NCBI GenBank assembly: GCA_046316615.1
Contig: JBKDAN010000031.1
Location: 88,257 to 152,256 of the forward strand
DNA: 64,000 bases
Source: BJHL01 sp040378885
GTDB lineage: Bacteria > Planctomycetota > Phycisphaerae > Phycisphaerales > UBA1924
Direction of reading: 5' to 3'
Shown here: in pieces, positions 42,801 through 51,461 of the stretch
How positions within the stretch are numbered: position 1 is the stretch's first letter
Layout: each line of letters starts with the position of its first letter
Position numbers and translations under genes: made by a program
Notes under the pieces: model-generated
The model's input: the letters and a program-made list of their open reading frames with translations, nothing else
Told to the model about the DNA's origin: nothing
Databases searched by the model: none

Positions 42801-44250
42801 AGGGCTGCACTCGGCAGACATCCAAGTCACTTCGCGCGGCGCCGACACCTTCGTGACCGGCACCGTCAAACCCACATCTCTGGCCATCACCGCGGGCGAT
42901 GAATCCATCACCTTCTCGCAGGTCGAGGGGCTTGTCCGCTTCCTCGGTGCCAAGGGCGGCAAGCTCGAAGGCCTCCGCCTCGCAACCCGCGACTGGTCCC
43001 TCGCCGCCGATGCTGCATGGAGCAAAGACGCCCAAACGCCAGATGCCCCAACCGGCATCGATGCCACCATCTCGCTGCAGGCCGCGTCGCTCACGCCCAC
43101 CTTCCTCGCCGTCTTGCCCAGCGCAGTCGCCAACTCCCTCACCGAGCTCGACGTCCGCGTAAATGGCGGCCTCGAACTGCGTGACGCGCCCATCGCCGCC
43201 CAGATCTCGCCAAGTGGCGAAGTACAGCGGCTCTCGACTTTCGGTACCGTGTCGCTTGCCGATGCGTCCGCCCAAATCGGCGTGAGCATGCAAGATGCGA
43301 CCGGTACGCTCGATTACAGCTACGAATTCCAGGACGGCAAGGGCAGCGATGTCTCCATGACCGCGCTCTTGTCCTCCGTCCGCGCCGCCGGCGTGCACAT
43401 GCAGGACTCTCGCATCGACCTCTCCACCGGTGCCGATGGCGAGGTCCTCATCCCCAGCTTCTCCGCTCGCGTGCACGGCGGTCGCCTCGCCGGCAAAGTC
43501 CGCGTCGGCGCGCCCCTGCCCACCGTGGGTGAGCTCCCCCCGCGCTTCTTCGAGATCTCCGCCAACGCCAGCGGCGTGCGCTTCGCACCGCTCCTCGCAG
43601 ACCTCCGCGCTCGCAACAAGCCGCTCGACCCGCTCGCTCAGGTTCCGCAGGAAACCAGTACCGACGAGTCCCGAGGCATCCTCTCCGGCAGCTTTTCCCT
43701 CACGGGCCTCACGGGCCGCGATGTCGGTCGCCAAGGCCGCGGCACCTTCACCATTCGCGGCGGCGAAGTCCTGAGCCTCCCCGCCCTCGTCCCGCTCGTG
43801 CGCGTCACCAACCTCCAGTTGCCCCGCGCCGAAACACTCGACTACGCCTTCGCCGACTTCTACATCGCAGGCACCACCATCAACTTCGAACAGCTCGCCA
43901 TCAGCAGCGAAAGCGTCGGCCTCTACGGCGTCGGCACCGCCACCTGGCCCGATCTCAACCTCGACCTGCGCTTCAAGACCGGCAACCGCGCCCGCATCCC
44001 CGTCCTCACCAGCGTCATCGAAGGTCTGCGCGAAGAACTCCTGACGACCCGCGTCCGCGGCCCAATCGACAACCCCGAAGTGAAGAACGAATCCTTCACC
44101 GGCACGCGCGACGCCTTCGCCACGCTCTTCGGCTCCGCCAACAACGACCGCCGCCGCCTCGACGCGATGGAACAAGCCATCCCCGCCGAACAACGCCGCC
44201 GTCGTCAGGATGAACCGCCGGCAATCGCGCCGATTTCGGCTGTTGAATGA
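39871..44250 (+). CDS. Giant AsmA/TamB-like membrane protein
   Basis: A 1459-residue protein with one N-terminal membrane anchor (about residues 21-42) after a basic leader, then a very long beta-rich chain in the style of AsmA/DUF3971 proteins, thought to form bridge-like lipid channels between membranes. The start (GAIGNALHADVSATSVRVTP) and the C-terminal block (GRGTFTIRGGEVLSLPALVP, FADFYIAGTTINFEQLAISS, then a glycine-poor LDLRFKTGNR) fit this group. Lipid transport is inferred from the family. It is a single gene with a 106-base gap before the LOG gene. Confidence 0.8.
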   Translation: MGLRKGSTSPTASPTPRKKRRWLTWLLAGVAATAGLYWLATDSFVTRLVVTGAIGNALHADVSATSVRVTPGGSVTMQGVRIRAPGVKGEAGEFFRVERLDADVDLGKCLTGTPWVHRAVLDRPTIRVSRAVDDGSVNVGVLAKGFSKPNTSTPTSIPKLGETFNIPDLRVQQGVIEVGEHASATGDYSVLKRINVSGQVEQTAEGDASVLSFRQDDSASEALVVRGRVWNEGVSVALQGLDLTAVTPESTPTATRELFRETALEGKVPEATLTYLFAGSWEGQLTLDNVALNLPLDVQPDEDADGNRLPVPAEEKGERLRMRNTSGVIRLASDGVSGEIAGQLEELPYKVTFQSESPSPDAAWTMTLTSNNVVIQRQPAILKFAPGLVRRRLRDFSDPQGSVDATVTISRGAVTKDPTKKDGRSNPPLQVSGAIKLNDLTAAFHKFPYQWRNIRGTVMFDDQSVRFDDITGSSPSGATISATGSFVPPTDDAKVEINVRAAQIPVDDRLEAAMYARGLEDVLPQLFSREQYDRLLDAGLVVTSSAHAAAQRTLDTLTREGRTNSPEAEVQRRILATPIFDLGGPLDVAVRIWREYGPTGEWFDEVNIALPDVGVLLDVLPYPMRVKGATISQANNVATVSGGTYTGLRGGDIAIGALVDFERIRKAGGEFVPDVDATANNLPTDDLLLFALPSVGAEDAKRPLREWLAPLNPQGAVKASATLRLTDKGTTNYDIRAWFTGALSPAPRGETSLLMNNAQATVRVQRERVEVSAEADISPETTGAAVARMRTTLTSDMPREEGRVGQTSITIAAPRLDLTSPVEDAVRVFAPGAADQIAQIRTKHAPIGLADITADISWRDNEAPAGTVQVTKPQQSTIRYAGELFPVSPEGSVLVTFSPQSTRVRMEGATTLTTPVGSTATAQLTSELAFDATGERTEGQTSVRAENVDFASQQLHAVLRDAGQGWVADQLIAKRVSGLHSADIQVTSRGADTFVTGTVKPTSLAITAGDESITFSQVEGLVRFLGAKGGKLEGLRLATRDWSLAADAAWSKDAQTPDAPTGIDATISLQAASLTPTFLAVLPSAVANSLTELDVRVNGGLELRDAPIAAQISPSGEVQRLSTFGTVSLADASAQIGVSMQDATGTLDYSYEFQDGKGSDVSMTALLSSVRAAGVHMQDSRIDLSTGADGEVLIPSFSARVHGGRLAGKVRVGAPLPTVGELPPRFFEISANASGVRFAPLLADLRARNKPLDPLAQVPQETSTDESRGILSGSFSLTGLTGRDVGRQGRGTFTIRGGEVLSLPALVPLVRVTNLQLPRAETLDYAFADFYIAGTTINFEQLAISSESVGLYGVGTATWPDLNLDLRFKTGNRARIPVLTSVIEGLREELLTTRVRGPIDNPEVKNESFTGTRDAFATLFGSANNDRRRLDAMEQAIPAEQRRRRQDEPPAIAPISAVE

Positions 44251-44355
44251 CTCTTTGCAGAATTGCCGCCACGCCACCGCGTGACCCGTGCAACCATTGA
44301 CCCACACACAGAATTCGTCGCCCGCATGCATCGCGGGTTGCAATAAGGAATTGGC

Positions 44356-45486
44356 ATGGCACTCAACGAACGCCCCCTCGAACCCCAGGCTCAGCGCGCC
44401 GCCGAAGCCCTCGACCAGCAGCCCGCTCACAAACGCGTCGATGACCCCGCCATCATCGAAGCCCTCGATGGCCTCATCGCCAAAATGGGCGGCGATCCCA
44501 ATGACTCCAAAATGCGCCTCGTCCGCGACATGATGCAGACCAGCCTCCGCCTCGTCAACGACAACCGCGACGTGGGTGAAATGAAGCTGATGGTCAACAG
44601 CTACAAGGAGATGCGCTACGCCTACAAGATCTTCGGCAAGTACAAGAAGCCGCACAAGATCACCATCTTCGGCTCCGCCCGCACACCCGAAGGCCACCCC
44701 GACTTCACCGCTTGCGTCGACTTCAGCAAGCTCATGGCCGACGCCGGCTGGATGGCCATCACCGGCGCAGGCATGGGCATCATGAAGGCAGGCCACGTCG
44801 GCCCAGGCCGCGCCGCCAGCTTCGGGGTTTCCATCCGCCTGCCCTTCGAAACCAACGCCAACGACATCATCGCGGGCGACGAAAAGCTCATCCACTTCCG
44901 CTACTTCTTCACGCGCAAGCTCATGTTCGTGAGTCAGGCGGAAGCCGTCGCCCTCTTCCCGGGCGGCTTCGGCACCCTCGACGAAGCCTACGAAACCCTC
45001 ACGCTTGTTCAAACCGGCCGCAGCACGCCGCTGCCCATCGTCTGTGTCGAAGGCAAGGGTGGCGACTACTGGACCACCTGGCACGCTTGGGCCAAAGAAC
45101 AGCTCCTTCGCCGCGGCTGGATCAGCCCCGAAGACACCGGCCTCTACTACATCGCCAAAGACCCCGCCGACGCCGTCGCGCACGTCCTCAAGTTCTACAA
45201 GAACTATCACAGCTCGCGATACGTCAAGGACGAATTCGTCATCCGCCTCAAGAAGCCCCTGCACGATTACGACGTCCAGCGCCTCGAGCATGAGTACGCC
45301 GTCCTCATCAAGCAAGGCGGCATGGTGCAGCGCGGCCCTGTCGAAGGCGAAGAAGACAACCTCGAACTCCCGCGTCTGGTCTTCACCCACACCAAGCACA
45401 AGTACGGCGTGCTGCGTCGCCTGATCGACCGCATCAACGACCTCACGCCCAGCGACGACGCGTGGACCCCGCCCGCGCACACCTGA
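44356..45486 (+). CDS. LOG family (TIGR00730-type) protein
   Basis: A 376-residue Rossmann-like protein of the LOG family, whose members cleave nucleoside 5'-monophosphates such as cytokinin ribosides. The signature PGGFGTLDEAYE and the nucleotide strand ITGAGMGIMKAG are clear. The N-terminal 95 residues and the C-terminal 110 residues are extensions beyond the usual core of about 180-200 residues. AAGGAA precedes the ATG by six bases. True substrate unknown. Confidence 0.88.
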   Translation: MALNERPLEPQAQRAAEALDQQPAHKRVDDPAIIEALDGLIAKMGGDPNDSKMRLVRDMMQTSLRLVNDNRDVGEMKLMVNSYKEMRYAYKIFGKYKKPHKITIFGSARTPEGHPDFTACVDFSKLMADAGWMAITGAGMGIMKAGHVGPGRAASFGVSIRLPFETNANDIIAGDEKLIHFRYFFTRKLMFVSQAEAVALFPGGFGTLDEAYETLTLVQTGRSTPLPIVCVEGKGGDYWTTWHAWAKEQLLRRGWISPEDTGLYYIAKDPADAVAHVLKFYKNYHSSRYVKDEFVIRLKKPLHDYDVQRLEHEYAVLIKQGGMVQRGPVEGEEDNLELPRLVFTHTKHKYGVLRRLIDRINDLTPSDDAWTPPAHT

Positions 45487-45502
45487 GCGACTGGAGCCAC
45501 GC

Positions 45503-46528
45503 ATGCTCATCGATTCGTTCAAGCGCCAACTGCCCGCGCTGCGAGCAGCCGCTCTCATCGCGCTCAGTAGCGCACTGCTCCACATCGCAGCATGCGCATC
45601 GCGCACACCCGCGCCAGGCTCCAACGCAGCACCGGGTGCAAGCCTGCCCTCAGCCGACGGCACGGGCCTGCAGATCATCACCTGGACTATTGACAACACC
45701 AGCACCCTCACCGTCCCGACCGCAACCGACCCTGCCGCTGTCGCCCCACGCATGCAGGAATCATGGCAGACAGCCAACATGCTCATCGCCCGCGTGCGCG
45801 TGAGTGATGTCGAGGCAATCGCCAAAAGTGTCGCTCTCACAACGCCGCCTCAGCAGCAATTGCTCGCCTTCAGTCCGCTGCGTTCCGAAGCAATGCGAGG
45901 CGATGCCACCGCCTACGACCTGCTGCGACTTGAATCAGGCACCATGCCCCTGCGCAACGCCGCAGCCCGCATGCTCATCCGCGGCTGGCCCGTCCCCAGC
46001 CTCCCCATGCAGACCGATGCGACGACAACTCCGTCGCCACTGCGCGCCGCCGTGCATATCGAACTCGTGCCGCAGGTGCTCTCACTCACGCGTCCCCGCC
46101 GCACCGGCCTCGAGCCCATCGACAACTCCCCCGAGTCACAAGGTGTCGTGCTTTCTCGGCTCGTCCTCGAAACAACCTTGCTCGAGGGCGAAGCTCTCAT
46201 CATTTACCCAGCGCAGGCCCCCACACCAAGCGAAGCAACCCGCATGCGGACGCAGGCCGAAAACGCCAACGTCCCCGCGCCCCAGCCCGCACCGCGCCGC
46301 CCCCGAGCCGGCACCGACAACCCCGACTCGCCAACGACAACCCAGCCCGACACCCTCGTCGTCGAAGCCGAAGAAGCCGGCCCCGCCATCCCCACCACCG
46401 AAAGCCTGCCCACCTTTGGCGATGCCCTGCTCACCGACGCTCTCGCCACGCCCATCCAAGGCACGCGCCGCGTCCTCATCATTATCCCCAAGCCCCCCGC
46501 GACCTACTCGCTGCTGCGACCACGGTGA
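45503..46528 (+). CDS. Putative lipoprotein, unknown function
   Basis: A 341-residue protein with a signal peptide whose lipobox-like end is IAAC (Cys at about residue 31). The mature chain is beta-rich at first (GLQIITWTIDNTSTLTV, then ARVRVSDVEAIAKSVALT), with a Pro/Thr-rich low-complexity region near residues 245-290. I do not recognise a family. It lies 16 bases after the LOG gene and probably shares its transcript, ending at the hairpin at 46555-46588. Confidence 0.6.
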   Translation: MLIDSFKRQLPALRAAALIALSSALLHIAACASRTPAPGSNAAPGASLPSADGTGLQIITWTIDNTSTLTVPTATDPAAVAPRMQESWQTANMLIARVRVSDVEAIAKSVALTTPPQQQLLAFSPLRSEAMRGDATAYDLLRLESGTMPLRNAAARMLIRGWPVPSLPMQTDATTTPSPLRAAVHIELVPQVLSLTRPRRTGLEPIDNSPESQGVVLSRLVLETTLLEGEALIIYPAQAPTPSEATRMRTQAENANVPAPQPAPRRPRAGTDNPDSPTTTQPDTLVVEAEEAGPAIPTTESLPTFGDALLTDALATPIQGTRRVLIIIPKPPATYSLLRPR

Positions 46529-46554
46529 ACCTGCTTCACATACCAACCAAATGA

Positions 46555-46588
46555 AAAATCGGCGTGCCCTCGCACGCCGATTGTCGTT
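46555..46588. terminator. Bidirectional intrinsic terminator
   Basis: Stem AATCGGCGTG with CACGCCGATT (46557-46566 and 46573-46582), loop CCCTCG. U-rich runs follow on both strands (TTGTCGTT on plus, TTTTTCAT on minus), ending the lipoprotein gene and the converging nitroreductase gene. Confidence 0.8.
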
Positions 46589-46605
46589 CACCGCATGTTC
46601 AAAGC

Positions 46606-47250
46606 TCACACCCGCATAATCACGTCATTATCCGGGAAGCGCACCTTCGCCATCTTCGCGAACATGTCATCATCCGCGCGATAGCCCGCCGTCGCCACCA
46701 CCGTCGTCGTGTAGCCGGTGCCCTTGAGGTTCAGAATCTCGTCATACTTCGCCGCATCAATGCCTTCCATCGGGCACGCATCAATGCCAAGCATCGCCGC
46801 CGCGCTCAGGAAGAAGCCCAGCGCGATGTACACCTGCCGGCTGTTCCACACCGCGTGATCCGTCGCCGGATTCTCCGCCGTGCCCACCATCATGTTGCGA
46901 TAGTCCTTCATCACCTCGCGCGGCACTTTGCGCACTTCCACAATGCGGTCCACATACTTGTCCACGTCTGCCGCCGTCACCTTTTCCTTCCGCAGGAAAA
47001 CCACCAGATGCGACGCATCCGTGATCTGTGGCTGGTTCCAGCTCACAGGCCGCAACTTCTCGCGCACCTTCGTGTCCGTCACCACCGCAAACCGCCAGGG
47101 CTGCAAGCCGTACGAGCTGGGTGACAGCACCATCGACTTCTCCAGCGTGCTCCACGTCCCCGGCGCGATCTTCTTGTTCGCGTCAAACTTCTTCACGGCA
47201 TAACGCCAGTTGAGCTGCTGCAACAGAACTTCAGGACTCACGGTCTGCAT
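46606..47250 (-). CDS. Nitroreductase family NAD(P)H-dependent flavin oxidoreductase
   Basis: A 214-residue nitroreductase-family protein (NfsB-like), an FMN enzyme that reduces quinones, nitro compounds or similar acceptors. WRYAVKKFDANKKI is the FMN phosphate site, SPSSYGLQPWRFAVV the substrate/flavin helix, and ACPMEGIDAAKYDE with the GYR ending complete the family pattern. GGAAGGAA stands 7 bases before the ATG at 47250, which decides the start. Natural acceptor unknown. Confidence 0.92.
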   Translation of the reverse strand: MQTVSPEVLLQQLNWRYAVKKFDANKKIAPGTWSTLEKSMVLSPSSYGLQPWRFAVVTDTKVREKLRPVSWNQPQITDASHLVVFLRKEKVTAADVDKYVDRIVEVRKVPREVMKDYRNMMVGTAENPATDHAVWNSRQVYIALGFFLSAAAMLGIDACPMEGIDAAKYDEILNLKGTGYTTTVVATAGYRADDDMFAKMAKVRFPDNDVIMRV

Positions 47251-47431
47251 CGCTGTATTCCTTCCATCACTGTGGAATCGTCTTACCAACTCGCGTCGCA
47301 TGGTTCGCCGCGTCGGCTGGTTCCGATGCCATACCCCCCGCTTTCGTTACACCCGGAATCATCCCCCCTTCACGAATTGCCGATAAACTGCTCGTTTGCA
47401 GTTGGTTTCTTGTACCTCTTGCGGAGCTCCC

Positions 47432-50302
47432 ATGCCCGGCATCCTCACGCTCGCCCTTCTCACTGCCTTCACCGTCCAGCCCAGCCAGCCCCCGCTGCTC
47501 GCACCCACCGACCGCTCCGACACACTCGCCAAAGCTCCAAACCAGCCCGGTGACATCCCCATCGAGCTCATGCTCGACCCCGCCGTCGGCACCACCCAAG
47601 TCGTTGATCTCATCTTTGACGAAACCTTCAAGACCTGGGACAACGCCGACGTGACATACGACGTCAAGCTCCCACCGCGCACGTTCACGCTCGTCCTCGA
47701 AGTCACCGCCGAAGACCTCACCTTCGACGAGCGCACCGTCGCTTTCCGCATCGAATCCGTCACCATCGATCAGAACGCCCTGACCGGGAAATTCTCCGAT
47801 TCGCTCAAGCAGTCGCTGCAACAGGAACTGCTCGCCTACGAAGGCCTCAGCGGCATCACCGGCACGTTCACGCTGCACGCCATGGGCCGCCTCTCGGACT
47901 TCACCCCCGAACTCCCCGCAGGCACCGACGCTGCCACCATCGAAAGGCAACTGCGCGCGGTCACCAACGCACTCACCTCGCTCGTCCCCGCTATCCCCGC
48001 CCAGCCCGTCGGTCTCAATGCCACCTGGTCCATCGAAAGTCTGGACAAGCTCGGCGCCTCCTCCGTCCGCTGGCCCATCAACTGCGAACTCACAAGCCTC
48101 GCCGGTGACATCCTCCACGTCACCATGACCGGCGACACCTACATCGATGTCACCGTCGAACAGCTCCCCGAACTGCCCGATGGCATCGTCAACAAGAAGG
48201 CCGAACGCCGCTACGCCCTTCACACCACCACCAACCACAACCCGCGCCTCCCCGTCCCCAGCGAAGCAACCTCGGTCCTCACAACCAAGCTCGATGCCGA
48301 ATACCTCGTCGCCGACAGGCCCGCCACTTTCCGCAGCGAATCCATCATCACCACCACGCTGCGTGAACGCACCAGCGAGATCACTTTCCGCCAGGAACCC
48401 CTCTCCCCAGAAGACACCGCCGCCCGCGCCGCTCTCGAAGGCACCGTGCTCGAAGTGATCGACGACGGCGCCACCGATGGCGATGAACTGGAACAGCTCG
48501 CCTACCCCGCCGGCCAAGGCCCCTGCGAAGTCGTCTTCTCCAGCGCCGTCGCGCAGGTCAGCACGGGCAGCGACGCCACCGGCGGCGTCCTCCCCGCCGT
48601 CCGCTGCTCATTCGATGTTTCCAGCGATGACAACGCCACCACGTGGACGTTGCGCGACGTCCGCGTCGCCACCGAGAATCAGCCGCAGGCCGCCGTGAAC
48701 ACGCTGAAGAGCTCGCTCGAAGGCGTGCTTGTCAAACCCATGCAGCATCGCTCCCTCGCCGCCAAGATCTACAGCAAAGCCACGCAGTTTGGCGACCAGC
48801 CCGCCGGCCCAACGAAGCCCAACATGCTGTTCGAACTCACCAGTCTCGTGAGTCCCCCGCTCCCCGTTGAACCCGTCGCCAAAGGTGCCACCTGGAACTT
48901 CGCCCGCCCGTGGATCGATAGCGAAACCGGCGCACCCATCTGGCAAAGCGGCCAGGCCACGCTCGTCGATCGCACCGCCGACACCTTCACCATCGAGTGC
49001 AAGATCTCCAGCGCGCTCATCGACGACACCCACACCCTCGCCGACCGCTACCTCAATGGCCTCAAGAGCGCAAAGCTCAACACCTTCACCTCCGGCACGC
49101 GCGTCCGCGTCACGTGGAAGCACGATCTCGCCGTGCCGCTCGAAGCCGAGGTGACCCACGCCCAGCGCACCACCGCCGACGTCGCCAACTGGCTCATGTC
49201 AGGCAACGCAACCAACTACCAGGCCTGGACCGCCAACTTCCGCAGTGCGCCCGCCTTCACCGACACGCCCGCAACCGCCATTGCCGCCCCCACATCCGAA
49301 GTTCTCATGCCTCTCGAGCGCGACACATCACGCCGGAGCTTCCGCAACTTTCAACTCACGAACGCTGGCGACGAGCCGCGCAGCCCACTCGCCTATCGCG
49401 TGCCGCCCGCCGACGCGGACGACGCGAAACGCGAAATCTACTGCCTCTCTGTCCGGCAGCGCGCCGCCCAGAGCAACGGCACGCAGCAGCTCAACACCGC
49501 CGGCCTCACCATGCACTTCGTGATTGGCTTTGATGCTCCGCCGCAACTCTTCACCTCGACGCTTGAGCCCGACGCCAACGCTCCCGCCTTCCGCAATCTC
49601 CGCTGGAACTTCCTCGACGCCTTCGTCACCCTCGAGCCCGACGCGCCCGCAGATCAGCAGCAACTCGCCAAGCAGTACACCGAATTCTTCAAGCACGTGA
49701 CCGGCGCTCAAGGCGTCTGTTCGCTCCAGCCCACCGGCGAGATCATCTTCGAAAGCACCACGCCCGCCATCGGCGCACTTCCCGCCGAAGAAAAGGCCCT
49801 CCGCGAACTCCACGAATGGATCGCACGCATCTTTGAAGCCCTCCCCAAAGAGCCCGTGGGTCCCAGCGCCACCTGGTCGCGCGACATCACCGTCGCCCTC
49901 GTTGGCGTCAACGATCCATGCAGTCTCGTGACCACGCTCACCAAGCGCGAAGGTGACCTCGTCACACTCGCCACCACCGCGCAAGTCACCGCCCGAAACC
50001 GCTTCATCTACATGCCCAACCTCCCCCACGGCCGCGCCGCTTCAGCCCTCGAAGCAACCACCACGCGCACCATCGCCGCGACACTCGACTCGAGCTTCAT
50101 CGCCCCCACCAACTGGACCTGGACCGAAACCATCATCGACCAGCGCGTCATCAAAGAAGGCAACGCCCTCATCGACTGGCTCTACTCCAACAACCAAACC
50201 ATCGCCACGCTCACCCGCCTGCCTGAGGACGCCACCATCGCACCCGCACGCCCCACGCTGCCCGCCTTCGACGATGTCGTCTTCCCACCAAGGCCGCAGT
50301 AA
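47432..50302 (+). CDS. Secreted protein with three repeated beta domains
   Basis: A 956-residue secreted protein with a short hydrophobic N-terminus (MPGILTLALLTAFTV). Three segments carry the same local pattern P-x-E/Q-P-V-x-x-x-ATW: QPVGLNATWSIESL near residue 196, EPVAKGATWNFARP near 480, and EPVGPSATWSRDI near 810, each following a region of predicted strands. This suggests three copies of one domain of roughly 300 residues, like DUF6263-type lipoproteins. The function is unknown. A GGAG five bases before the ATG favours 47432 over a TTG at 47396. Confidence 0.7.
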   Translation: MPGILTLALLTAFTVQPSQPPLLAPTDRSDTLAKAPNQPGDIPIELMLDPAVGTTQVVDLIFDETFKTWDNADVTYDVKLPPRTFTLVLEVTAEDLTFDERTVAFRIESVTIDQNALTGKFSDSLKQSLQQELLAYEGLSGITGTFTLHAMGRLSDFTPELPAGTDAATIERQLRAVTNALTSLVPAIPAQPVGLNATWSIESLDKLGASSVRWPINCELTSLAGDILHVTMTGDTYIDVTVEQLPELPDGIVNKKAERRYALHTTTNHNPRLPVPSEATSVLTTKLDAEYLVADRPATFRSESIITTTLRERTSEITFRQEPLSPEDTAARAALEGTVLEVIDDGATDGDELEQLAYPAGQGPCEVVFSSAVAQVSTGSDATGGVLPAVRCSFDVSSDDNATTWTLRDVRVATENQPQAAVNTLKSSLEGVLVKPMQHRSLAAKIYSKATQFGDQPAGPTKPNMLFELTSLVSPPLPVEPVAKGATWNFARPWIDSETGAPIWQSGQATLVDRTADTFTIECKISSALIDDTHTLADRYLNGLKSAKLNTFTSGTRVRVTWKHDLAVPLEAEVTHAQRTTADVANWLMSGNATNYQAWTANFRSAPAFTDTPATAIAAPTSEVLMPLERDTSRRSFRNFQLTNAGDEPRSPLAYRVPPADADDAKREIYCLSVRQRAAQSNGTQQLNTAGLTMHFVIGFDAPPQLFTSTLEPDANAPAFRNLRWNFLDAFVTLEPDAPADQQQLAKQYTEFFKHVTGAQGVCSLQPTGEIIFESTTPAIGALPAEEKALRELHEWIARIFEALPKEPVGPSATWSRDITVALVGVNDPCSLVTTLTKREGDLVTLATTAQVTARNRFIYMPNLPHGRAASALEATTTRTIAATLDSSFIAPTNWTWTETIIDQRVIKEGNALIDWLYSNNQTIATLTRLPEDATIAPARPTLPAFDDVVFPPRPQ

Positions 50303-50348
50303 CCACGCCCCACCTCCTCACCTCCCCACCCGCTCATAACCTCCCACC

Positions 50349-51392
50349 GTGGGCCGCCTCGTCCATGTCCGCACCCTGCGCCGCCAACGCCGCCACGCCA
50401 CGCAGGCCTGGTGCGCGTCGCTCGCTATCCATTGCACGCTGCTCGCATCGCTGGGCGTCTTTGGCCTTTGGGGTCGCGCACTCCCGCCGCGCCTGACAGA
50501 CTTCTCCGCCGCTACCGATCTTGATCTCTCTTCGTTCCCCACCGGCGCGACAGCAACACCCCAGCCCACCCCGCCGCCGCCAGCACCACCAGAGCCCCAG
50601 CCCGAGCAGCCCGAGGAACCCGCGCCGCCAGAACCCGCCGTCGCACAGTCTCCCGCAACCGACGACATGGCCGACCAAAAAGAGCGCGAAGCCGTGCAGG
50701 CTCTCATCCGCGGCGCGCTCAGCAAAGGTCCCGCCGGACTCGCCGTGCCCAAGCCCGCACCACCGCCGCCAGCTCCGCCCGCGCCCGCTGAACAACCCAA
50801 ACCACCCACCGCCACCTTCGCCGGCGTCGAAGCCACACCCGCGCGCCGCATCGTCTACCTCGTCGATGGCTCAGGCAGCATGGCCGCCAGCATCAACTTC
50901 GTCAAGAGCGAACTCAACAGCTCCATCCAGCGCCTCGCCGAAGACCAGTACTTTCAGATCATCGTCTTCCGCCAACCCGCCAACACCAACCAGCCTGCCA
51001 CCGTCGCCTTCGCCCGCAGCGACATGGTCAACGCCAGCGCGTCAAACAAATCCTCCGTCGCGCCGTGGCTCCAGGAAATCCTCCCCGTCGGCCGCAGTGA
51101 TCTCACCATCGGCCTCACCGAAGCCATGCGCTTTCAGCCCGACATCATCTTCGTCCTCTCCCGCGGCATCTCGCGCTCAGGCGTCAACGTCGAGCAGCGC
51201 AACGTCGACGTCCTCAACGCACTCGACCGCATCAACCCCGTCATGCTCAACGGCCAGCGCAACGCCCGCATCAAGACCATCCAGTTCATCGAAGACGATC
51301 CCACCGGCCTCATGCAACTCATCGCCGCCCGCCACGGCGACGGCGAAGGCAGCTACCGCCTCGTCACCCGCGACGAACTCCGCCGCAACTGA
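50349..51392 (+). CDS. vWA domain membrane protein with Pro-rich linker
   Basis: A 347-residue protein: one membrane segment (about residues 23-42), a long Pro/Glu/Ala-rich linker (about 65-155) and a C-terminal von Willebrand A domain. The metal site DGSGSM is near residue 172, with RSDLTIGLTEAM and FVLSRGIS as later strands. The layout recalls TonB-like anchoring of a periplasmic vWA module. It starts at GTG with no visible Shine-Dalgarno site, 46 bases after the previous gene. Partner unknown; metal-dependent protein binding is inferred from the fold. Confidence 0.82.
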   Translation: MGRLVHVRTLRRQRRHATQAWCASLAIHCTLLASLGVFGLWGRALPPRLTDFSAATDLDLSSFPTGATATPQPTPPPPAPPEPQPEQPEEPAPPEPAVAQSPATDDMADQKEREAVQALIRGALSKGPAGLAVPKPAPPPPAPPAPAEQPKPPTATFAGVEATPARRIVYLVDGSGSMAASINFVKSELNSSIQRLAEDQYFQIIVFRQPANTNQPATVAFARSDMVNASASNKSSVAPWLQEILPVGRSDLTIGLTEAMRFQPDIIFVLSRGISRSGVNVEQRNVDVLNALDRINPVMLNGQRNARIKTIQFIEDDPTGLMQLIAARHGDGEGSYRLVTRDELRRN

Positions 51393-51461
51393 CGCAATCT
51401 TCACGCAGCCGCGCTGCCCGCACATTCCAGCCTGCACCGCGTGCACGCCGATGTTCGCTGC

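Noticed and set aside
42799..45840. 1013-codon minus-strand open frame
   Set aside because: Antisense to the AsmA-like, LOG and lipoprotein genes, all of which have clear protein features; the antisense product shows none.
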